From positions 11,420,689 through 11,484,688 of the forward strand of contig JAJEKV010000041.1 of NCBI GenBank assembly GCA_021234155.1: a DNA stretch of 64,000 bases, given 5' to 3'. Of this stretch, positions 56,481-64,000 are shown piece after piece (the first letter of the stretch is position 1; each line of letters starts with the position of its first letter). The DNA comes from Isoetes taiwanensis. Lineage: Eukaryota > Streptophyta > Lycopodiopsida > Isoetales > Isoetaceae. Made by a program: the position numbers and the translations under genes. The notes beneath the pieces are model-generated. The model did not search any database, was not told where the DNA came from, and was given only the letters and a program-made list of their open reading frames with translations.

Positions 56481-57209
56481 TCAACTATACTCTATCATTA
56501 TCATGCAGGTGGTAAATGTTTTGGCAGGTTCATATCTTAAAGATACAAGGGATATGCTAGACTCAAGGAGGCCTATGAGTCGATTATCGGTCAGATCATA
56601 AATAAACCACGTGGACTTGCCATCCTTATTGCAATGTTTTCTGTAATATGTAAGATTTAATTGACCTTCAAAGGACGGGCGTTTAACTAAGTCCACAGGC
56701 TCTTTACTCTCTCTCGATGCACTGACAGACTTCCTTCTCATGCTAAGCACCCTGCCAAGATACCAGACCTTTTGAATTGCCACAGATTTGTTCTTTTTTC
56801 TCGCTGAAGCTTGTCTAGTTTGTGGTGCCACCATGGCTTCCACTGGTTCTTCAAAGTACACTGCCCAATCTGTTCCAATGCCAAGCAGAGTTTGTGCATC
56901 AATAGGATATACCATAGTCTTCACCCTCACCAACCTGTCCTTTGAAAGCCATGGATTCCCATTCAAATGGCTCACTATAGTTGACTTAAAGATTCTCTTC
57001 CCTTCCATCATAACATGCCAAGACACATGAGATGGCTTCCTTCTTTCACATTCATCTAACATTTCGTCAAACACATGACATAATTCAGACCTGGCCACAT
57101 CATTTTCATTGACTACCTCGTTCCCTGATTCTCCACCTTGAAGCTCCATATTCTCTTCCATGACATCGGTCTTATCTCCTAATGTGCTAGAGCTCAAGTC
57201 TGTCGACAA
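56481..57209 (-). CDS. C-terminal 240-codon frame of the orphan gene
   Basis: Longest intact frame of the locus. An acidic leader (MEENMELQGGESGNE) precedes a compact domain with RKPSHVSWHVMMEGKRIFKS, LSKDRLVRVKTMVYPIDAQT, GTDWAVYFEEPVEA, a Lys/Arg-rich linker (RKKNKSVAIQK), then VWYLGRVLSMRRK and LTYYRKHC. The WY-G-R-V and D-W-A-V-Y-F strands look like a beta-rich reader or Tudor/BAH-like fold; that is inference only. The frame extends upstream without a stop to about 57,260 (EPWKFKDWFQSS). Confidence 0.5.
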   Translation of the reverse strand: MSTDLSSSTLGDKTDVMEENMELQGGESGNEVVNENDVARSELCHVFDEMLDECERRKPSHVSWHVMMEGKRIFKSTIVSHLNGNPWLSKDRLVRVKTMVYPIDAQTLLGIGTDWAVYFEEPVEAMVAPQTRQASARKKNKSVAIQKVWYLGRVLSMRRKSVSASRESKEPVDLVKRPSFEGQLNLTYYRKHCNKDGKSTWFIYDLTDNRLIGLLESSISLVSLRYEPAKTFTTCMIMIEYS

Positions 57210-59322
57210 ACTACTTTGAAACCAATCCTTAAATTTCCATGGCTCACTAAATCAACCATCACTGCCAGTGCTTGTGATGCCGACGCTCTCACACAATGCT
57301 TGTGCAGGCAGTAAGCCCTTCTTTTAAGGCTTCAATGACCTTGTCATCCGTATCCATGTTACTGTAATCTGCAAGGTTATAAGTCAGCACATTCCCATGG
57401 GTATCTACCTTCTTTTCTAACTCCTCCAAATGTGATCTTGCTTAGCATGAGCTGCAGAAATAAGAGGGCCGTGGCAGCTTGAAATTCAGAAATGTGATTC
57501 AAAGCAGAGGCACTCTCCAACAAGTCTGCCCCATCATACGATCTTTCGTTACGCACCATGCCACCCATTTTGGAGAAAAAGTTCTCGCAGACGTTCGATC
57601 CTGTGCACTATACAGGCAACTCTAAATGCTCAAGTTTATCTTTGAAATACTTTATGAGCAGCACAACAAAATGGCATGACAACTCTTGGATTTGCTGCCA
57701 TTGAAATCTCACTTCTAGGTGATCAAATCTGTTACATGTAAGAATAATAGCAAGGACGAGCTTGGGCAAGCTTCCTATGCAAGGGGTTCGCAATAAGAAC
57801 TCTTGCATAGTGAGAAATGACATTCTCCTCGAAGGCCTTCGTAATGAGATTGTAGCCCTCTTCATTGGAGCCAACAAACACCTCAAATGTGCCATTGCAA
57901 GCATGTCCTTCCTTCTTTCTACAAAAACCAAGCAAGTAGTCATCTCTCGGAATCCAATGGACAACGCGCTTTATGATGGTCTCGTCCTCAGCCACAATTA
58001 TTGGAACTCCCTCCAAATCCAAGTGCTGGCTTTGCATGTGTCGAGAGTAGATCTGAGCAAGATGCTTGAATGTTCCTTCCCAAAGACCAACCTTGCAAAA
58101 GAAGCTTTCTCGTGTGGAGCGCATAGCAGTGGACATACTTGGACCTGCAAAATTAAGAGAAAGAAAATTGTGCATTCTTCTCCCTCCCCAGATCTTAATT
58201 GTTTCAAACAATGCCTTCGTGGTTATATCTTCTTTATGGCCAGGTCTGATTATGTCTTGAGCTTTGTCCTTTAGAAAATCCCACAAAGCTGGCTTTCCAC
58301 TAAATTTCCCTTGCCGATGTGCCTCCATTATGTCTGGCAGAATCTGTTGACATCCTTCCTGTTCATCGACTCCTCCAAACTCCCTTTTAGCGACCTTTCT
58401 TTCATAGACAATGCAGTAACTCTCATTTTGGAAAACATTAATTCGTTAACTTTCTTACTCATAAACTGCAGATCTAGCCATTTTCTTTATCTCAATTATA
58501 TTCAGATAATCTGATCTAATACATAACTTAGTAGTTCTAGATCCCCTCGCTACCTTATCATATGTCTGCCTATGCACTCTCATGTAAAAATCCCTCTCCT
58601 TCAGAATACCAGCACACATAGAACATTGATAATTCATAAAGGGTTCACCAATAAGGCTGACCCTCTTGCATTTCTTATGCCTAAAGGAGCCACTAATCTG
58701 TATTACATCCTGCCCGACCACAAACGTATGCTGCAATATAGGTTCACAATATCAATGTGTCCCAATTTTCAGCTCATGCAAAAGGATCGAAAATCCTTCA
58801 TTTTATCTCCATACTTATATTTGTTCTGCCAAAAGCCCCAGCATAGTAGAGCCAAGGACGTTTCTGTTACCGAAAGACGAGAAAGAAACCTAAATACCCT
58901 AAAAACTTACAAATACAAACCAGTTACAAAGTCAGTAAGAGTATTCACGTGAACTGTTACTTGATGAAGCTTGGCTGCTCATATATGGATGGCATGGAGG
59001 GGTTGCTGCACAGCAAATAGATGTAAAAATCAGCTCAAATCAGCAAAGATTATTCAACATTATTGTACCTAAAATATGAACACTTCTAGCAAATAAAATA
59101 GAGGGCACCTCTTGCAAAAAAAGAATGCAAATTTCCTTGATGCGGGTCTGCTTCAGCTGATTTCTTGGGCCTCCCACCTCTTGCTGCTTGATCATTTGAC
59201 TCCTTATCCATATTCATGACAGCATGCACGTGTCTCTTTGAGAGAATATGATCTCTCATATGGCCATTAAGACTTCCAGATTTGGGAAAGAGTTCAAGAA
59301 GCCTTTCACACAGAGTGCAGAT
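56481..59322 (-). pseudogene. Orphan zinc-finger multi-domain protein (unclassified, transposase-like), frameshifted
   Basis: Pieces in order. 59322-59109: a C-x2-C-x15-H-x3-H finger (CTLCERLLELFPKSGSLNGH, then MRDH) and a basic tail, ending at a GT donor; an in-frame stop lies just upstream. About 58733-58455: second Cys/His cluster (YQCSMCAGILKERDFYMRVH). 58450-57732 with two frame shifts: LMFSKMRVTALSMKERSLKG, FSGKPALWDFLKD, FLSLNFAGPS, then IVAEDETIIKRVVHWIPRDD and YLLGFCRKKEGHACNG, ARVLIANPLH. 57800-57260: LVLAIILTCNRFDHLEVRFQW, FFSKMGGMVRNERSYDGADL, LNHISEFQA. 57270-56481: a 240-codon C-terminal frame with SWHVMMEGKRIFKSTIVSHL, NGNPWLSKDRLVRVKTMVYP and TWFIYDLTDN. I recall multicopy uncharacterised proteins of this architecture in non-seed plants and some animals; the acidic AEDET and the zinc fingers suggest a TE-derived nuclease or DNA-binding role, but this is unproven. 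Confidence 0.65.
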
Positions 59323-59612
59323 TTATTTACTTGGAACTTAATCCTTGATGTACCTTCTTATGGTATTTGTTTTATGTATCTAACTTTGTTTTGATTATAC
59401 AACTTCATAATGCATAAAGCAGTTGTCTAATTTAATCAATTATCCAAAAGAAGATGAAAAAAGTGTGATATATTGAAACTAATAAAATGCATAGTTAAGC
59501 AGCCATAGTTTGTCTAGGTGCCAAAACATGCAGATCAAATAGATAAATGAGTCTGATGTCTGATATAGGCTGCGCAAGAATTCGATAGCAATGTTTGCTA
59601 TGTCTATTTCAA

Positions 59613-59729
59613 ACTTTTGATACATTCATCGTCCACAAATAAACATTTTTTCTCTTCGACACAGCTACAAAAGATGGTTGCTGGGAGGCTTCAACCATAG
59701 CAATTCTCTCAGCATAATCTGGTAATGCG
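59613..59729 (-). other. Candidate exon between the methyltransferase and the orphan gene
   Basis: Follows an acceptor TTTGCAG and stays open for about 38 codons (ALPDYAERIAMVEASQQPSF, then VAVSKRKNVYLW), ending near a weak GT. It has no known domain. It could link the two loci into one transcript. Confidence 0.3.
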
Positions 59730-59820
59730 CTGCAAACATGTAGCAATATTAGACACTACTAACTATTAATTGCATGTAGTTACAAATGCATACTATGTAT
59801 CTTCAAGGAGTGAGCTTTTA

Positions 59821-60196
59821 CTATTCGTCTGGCTCCTCAACATCTTGTCCAATGATATCATCATCTCCAGAGTCTGAATCATACTTCTCATCTTTGCTCC
59901 CCAAAGGCAATACATCTGACTTCTTAAGTCTTGATATATAATTCATTTTCACAAGATCACATAAAACGAAATCATTATCAAATGAGAAACAATGGCATCC
60001 ACGAACTGCACAAGCTATTAACATTGAGCCTGTTCCTGCAAATAAATCAAGGACAATACCATCTTCTGGACAAAGCATTTCCAATAAATACTCCATGAAC
60101 TGAAGTGATTTTTCAGTGCTTTGTCTTTCAGACTTGCGAAAGATTTGATGCCTTGCAAATGACGATGATGAATGACAAAACTTGAATAATGTGTAC
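59821..60196 (-). CDS. Terminal exon of an N4/N6-type DNA methyltransferase-like gene (beta class)
   Basis: The exon begins after a TTTCTTAG acceptor (60197) and runs 124 codons to TAG. It reads TEKSLQFMEYLLEML, a motif X-like segment, then GIVLDLFAGTGSMLIACAVR, the SAM-binding motif I (D-x-F-A-G-T-G-S), then CFSFDNDFVLCDL with an acidic residue at the motif II position. It ends in an Asp/Glu tail (DSDSGDDDIIGQDVEEPDE). Motif I near the C-terminus is the order of beta-class amino-methyltransferases, where the catalytic DPPY/SPPW motif lies upstream; those exons are not visible and would lie right of 60.2 kb, beyond an L1 insertion. Such enzymes are rare in plant nuclear genomes. Confidence 0.6.
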
Positions 60197-60234
60197 CTAA
60201 GAAACAAGAGAAAAAATAAGGCTATGCAAAGCAT

Positions 60235-60544
60235 GTCTAATTCATAAAAAAACAGCTAGAACTTATTTATCTTGAAGTTGTATCCTGTCCGTTATTGCCA
60301 ACACTAATGCATCCATTATTGTTAACAAACATTAAAGGAGCATACTTTCTTATGATTATGGCAAATCCGTATGACAAATCCATTGACAACGTTAAAGTGA
60401 AGTGTGGCATTGATTTTAGTTTTCTATTGACCTTTACATGGATCTAAACGAATGCGATGTTCTGGCCATCACCGAAACTGATGTTATCATCACTTCACCA
60501 GGAAAGCATTTGAGAATCTTTTCTTCTTTTGAAAATGGAGAATG
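60235..60544. other. Presumed intron sequence upstream of the methyltransferase exon
   Basis: AT-rich and without open frames; it ends at the poly-A tail of the L1 LINE, so the LINE probably inserted in this intron. Confidence 0.35.
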
Positions 60545-63500
60545 TTTTTTTTTTTGAAGGACGTGAGACTCTTTTCATTGACAAGAACAAAGGCGCAATA
60601 CACAATGCACAGACATGAATAAAACCCTAGTGGTGGATAGGCTGATCCAACTAGGCAAAAACACCCGTCTATGCATAAGAAGAACACCGTAAATACGTTT
60701 GCCAAATTATCTCTTTTTTATCATCAACTAGAGATGAGCAACGATAAGCTTTAGTGATCTTCTGCTGAGCACAATGGAGAAGCTGCTGATCAGAGATGTG
60801 TGCACCTTGGAAAATACACAAACGTCGCCTCTGCCAGATAGACCACAAAATCCAACTAGAAGCAAGATGAAATGCCCGCTTATGCAAGTTAGGCCAAACA
60901 GGGGGATAAAGTGCAAGTAGGATCTCCTGGCTAGTGAGAGACACACCGAAAAGAGTGAACAACCATGCCCAAGCAAGCCGTAGATGATCGCACAAGAAGA
61001 AGCAGTATTCAATAGTTTCAACACATTGGCCACAGAGAGGGCAACGATCTGAGACTCTTGGTTCATCTTGTGAACCAAGACATTCACTCGAACACATCTA
61101 TGGAGAATTTGCCATCGTAGCACTGACACTTTAGGGTGGAGCAATTTATCCCATGTCCACATTCAAACACTTTTTCATTGTGGTTGAGGAACCTGAAGAT
61201 GCCAGTGTTGGGATGGGGGAAGAGGCTTACAATCTAAAAACAGCCTGTACGTGGAAGGAACAAACTTTTCTGCCTTAAGACGTGCATCACATATCCAAAT
61301 AGGCACATCAGCCTGTGGTTGCTACACAGTGGATGGCAAAAAATCAGCCACCCTAGCCCAGATTTGCCGATCCCATCTGTATAACAGAAGTCTCGTCTGA
61401 AAAGCCTCCCACAAAAGATGACCAGAATCATGCCAAGATGCAGTCGTTAAAACCCCAGCTAGCTGCCAACGCCGTTGTGTCTTTGGATGTACAAGTGCAC
61501 ATAAAGGCTGTTGATCATGCATACCTTGCAGGGGAAGCCACCAGCATGACATTGATAATGAAGCATAAGCTTGGGGATTAACATGGAATAAAGATCTAAC
61601 CGCATCCCAGGAAGCAAGCAGACCTTTAAGGAATGGGGAAGCATTTGGATATGGATGCATAGGATACAACAAGGCCCATGGGAGACTAGGCTTGATAGTT
61701 GTCTTGTGAAAGGGGCTACACTGCAGAAGCGATTGCCGCACCAACCTTAAGCCAGGACAGTCATCTTTACCAAGGAGGAGCCTCCAAATGAACTTTGAAA
61801 TCATGACCTGGCTTTGCAGACGGTAGTCCAACATTCCAAGGCCACCAGCCGCCTTAGGCTTGATGCACTTAGCCCAGGATACCTTAACAACAACACCTTA
61901 TGAGGTACCACCCCAGATGAAATTCCTGACAATACAGACGATCTCATTCATCTTACATTGAGGAGCCAGTAAGGCGAGATGCCATATAGACATGGGTGTT
62001 CTTTGAGGGCCGGATCTTGCAACCCCGTGATCCTACCAGGCAAAGATAACTTAGCCACCTTCCACCAGAACAAATGTTTCTCAAGACCTTTAATGATCTC
62101 ATCCCAAGCACATGAGGCAGAAACATGCACCTCCACGGGAATGCCCAAAAGCTTTGTGGGTTGACCATGAGGAAGCACCTCCAGGGGTAGCCAAGAATAC
62201 AAGAGGGAACAGCGCTATCCAGTGTCCATAGAGCAGTGCACTTTCTCCAACCTACAAGAACTCCAGAGGCCAGGGAGGAAGTATCTAGGAGCAACTTAGC
62301 ATTATGGAGGTTTTCATCATTGGCCATAAGAAAAAGGAAAGTGTCATCAGCATACTGATTACACACCTCCTGAGAACCATCCAACATGGGCAGACCCTGG
62401 ATGACATCTTCTCGAGCTGCAACATCAAAGAGTTGAGACAACACTTCTGCATCAATAGTGAAGAGCACGGGCGCCAAAGGACAACCCTGTCGGATCCCCC
62501 GACCAACAGTAAAGATTTGGGATGGCTTCATAACATCACGGGTGAATGCCTCTCCAAATCTAAAGCAAGAAGGCATTTCTCCAAAAATACCCAATCCACA
62601 CTGTCATAAGCTTTAGCAAAGTCTAGTTTGAGGAACACCACTTGATGACCCTGCAAGTGAGCCCAATACATGCCGCTGTGTGCATGGAATAGATTACTAC
62701 TCCTATATTTTAGTGTAGCCAAAATAGGTTTGGCTAAATTACCCTCAAATTGGAGCTCGAAGTTTCTAGCATTTGGCTAAACTAGATGATTTTTCCCCAT
62801 CACAGTTTCTTGGCTTTGGCTAAACTTTCAAAAAACGGGGAGGCAAATATTAGCCATCACATTATGCTAATTTTAAGAAGTCCAAGACTTTGGACAAAGA
62901 GATTGAACTTATCGTTATTACAATGTAATTTAATATGGAGAAAGTAAATGGCAATAGCATAAATGACAGAATTACAATCATTGTTAAAACTTTCTTGATA
63001 CAAAGAAGCAACAAAGACATAAACATACATGAACATGTTCAAAAAAAAAAAAGAGGGTACATTGTTCCTTCTAAATACGATAAACTCTGCGAATACTTTA
63101 ATTTCATAGCTAAAACAAGAAAAAATAAATTAAAAAAAAAAAAGCAAAAAAAATTGAACCCTACTTGGTGATTTTTTAAAGTCCGTACAGATCTTGGTGT
63201 CAGCTTGTAGGCTAATCTACCCACTTTTTCAAGCCCTCTCTTTCTTAGATTTAGCTAATCGATGTTCTGGTGGAGTTGTCTAAAGGTGGAGATTTGGCTA
63301 TTCAACCTAGAAGCCCGCTTAGGTGGCAAAAAAATTGGGCTAAATATTTATTTTTTTTGGCATTTTTTCTCATTTAGTTTAGCCAATTTTCTTGGAAAAT
63401 AAGCTACAAAATAGCCATTTGACTAACCTTAGCCGTTATTTTATTCCATGCTCGTATGCAGCCGTAATATTGTTCAAGATGCATCGACCAGGGAGAAAGC

Positions 63501-64000
63501 CAGACTGTGTAGAAGAAATTGATTCGGCTAAGATGTTGCGTACCTTGTCAGCCAGGGCTTTAGCAAATATTTTGTAGACAGATGAGAGCAAGGTGATAGG
63601 ACGCCAGTCAGAAATGGATCTAGGCTCTTTGCACTTTGGAATGAGAGATATGCATCCAATGTTGAGGATCTTATCTAAGCTTTGCGAATGCTGAAAGTCA
63701 CAAAAAGCAGCATAGACATCATTGTTGAGCCAAGGCCAACAAGCTTGAAAGAACTCAATAGGGAAGCCGTCAAGACCAGGAAGGACACTTATCATGCTTG
63801 AAATGAAACACAGCCTCCTTCAAGTTCTCTCTTGTGATATTCGATTCAAGTAATCTCCTTTTCTCAGCAGAAATAATTGGATGTATCTTAGACAACACAA
63901 CAGTCTGCATATCCTCCTGGAATGGCATGGGGTGCTGAGCAAAGAAGGAAGAGAAATGATCAAAAAGATATTGCTTGAGTTGCACTGGATCAGAGATGAG
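60545..64000 (-). pseudogene. L1-type LINE ORF2 (RT and zinc-binding domain), 5' end off window
   Basis: Poly-A (plus-strand T run, 60545-60556) marks the 3' end. From the right edge: pre-RT frame 63985-63770, then RT: GLDGFPIEFFQACWPWL, SLIPKCKEPRSISDWRPITL, STQSGFLPGRCILNNI (63795-63451); after a 761-bp insertion VVFLKLDFAKAYDSVDWVFL (62680-62600), then RQGCPLAPVLFTIDAEVLS and the active site NQYADDTFLFL (62594-62280), both Asp present. Further: 61834-61322 (ASPFLKGLLASWDAVRSLFH) and the RT zinc-binding domain 61162-60669 (LLHPKVSVLRWQILH, CPLCGQCVETIEYCFFLCDH). Frameshifts near 63,785, 62,590, 61,950, 61,320 and 61,080. Endonuclease lies beyond the window. Confidence 0.88.
62687..63447. 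mobile_element. 761-bp non-autonomous inverted-repeat element inside the L1 RT
   Basis: Removing 62687-63447 joins the RT frame seamlessly (...AAYEH then AHSGMYW...). Flanks show CATG on both sides (62683-62686 and 63448-63451), a 3-4 bp target duplication. The ends are GAATA-type inverted repeats, and both subterminal regions are packed with ttggctaaa or its complement (about ten copies: e.g. 62732, 62774, 62816, 63292, 63383). It contains poly-A/T runs but no protein. The TIR/TSD pattern does not let me choose between Harbinger, CACTA and hAT-like groups. Confidence 0.68.

Noticed and set aside
57762-58274. Plus-strand 170-codon open frame
   Set aside because: Opposite strand of the orphan gene, whose minus frames contain the coherent motifs.

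Overview
This is a repeat-dense nuclear window from a land plant. One host gene is recoverable exon by exon and almost everything else is transposable-element (TE) sequence in varied decay. Plant origin rests on the host gene (a plant-type GUP1/HHAT-like MBOAT protein with GT-AG introns), a purple acid phosphatase relic and the TE mix. A non-seed plant, perhaps a fern, is my best guess. It rests on a chromodomain Ty3 element that looks Tcn1-like and on an orphan protein family I recall from non-seed plants and some animals. That is memory, not a search.

Layout. 1-13.7 kb: the MBOAT gene on the minus strand, twelve exons from about 13,659 down to 1,918, with its 3' end lying left of the window. 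Its 353 readable residues join in frame across canonical splice sites although intron 7 (7.4 kb) holds a complete 2.7-kb LTR element, a LINE and two decayed copia elements; introns 6 and 12 hold further LTR and copia pieces. 14-16.1 kb: a decayed purple acid phosphatase and a Helitron 3' end. 16-24.9 kb: mostly unrecognised, with a 0.6-kb tandem duplication and a repeat-rich open stretch. 24.9-30.5 kb: a chromodomain Ty3/gypsy element on the minus strand whose 3' LTR carries a perfect heat-shock element. 30.5-37 kb: an inverted motif array, a LINE remnant and a SANT-like remnant. 37.1-40.3 kb: four minus-strand LINE 3' ends in a head-to-tail stack, three of them joined to microsatellite tracts. 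40.4-44.9 kb: a PIF/Harbinger element with convergent MYB-like and transposase genes. 46.1-50.8 kb: a copia element with clean target duplications, very similar LTRs and one lost catalytic Asp in each of its three enzymes. 52.5-54.2 kb: gypsy scraps and a short LTR-like sequence. 56.5-60.2 kb: an unclassified zinc-finger multi-domain gene (pseudogenised) and the terminal exon of an N4/N6 (beta-class) DNA methyltransferase-like gene. 60.5 kb to the right edge: an L1-type LINE split by a 761-bp inverted-repeat element.

How the parts work together: the MBOAT gene would act in lipid or glycerol O-acylation at ER membranes, and its introns act as TE reservoirs. The leads most likely to be undescribed are (1) the microsatellite-tailed, stacked LINE family, (2) the methyltransferase exon beside the orphan zinc-finger gene, (3) the heat-shock element in a chromovirus LTR, and (4) the copia element disabled at all three active sites but retaining young LTRs. 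No tRNA, rRNA, CRISPR or organellar sequence was recognised.
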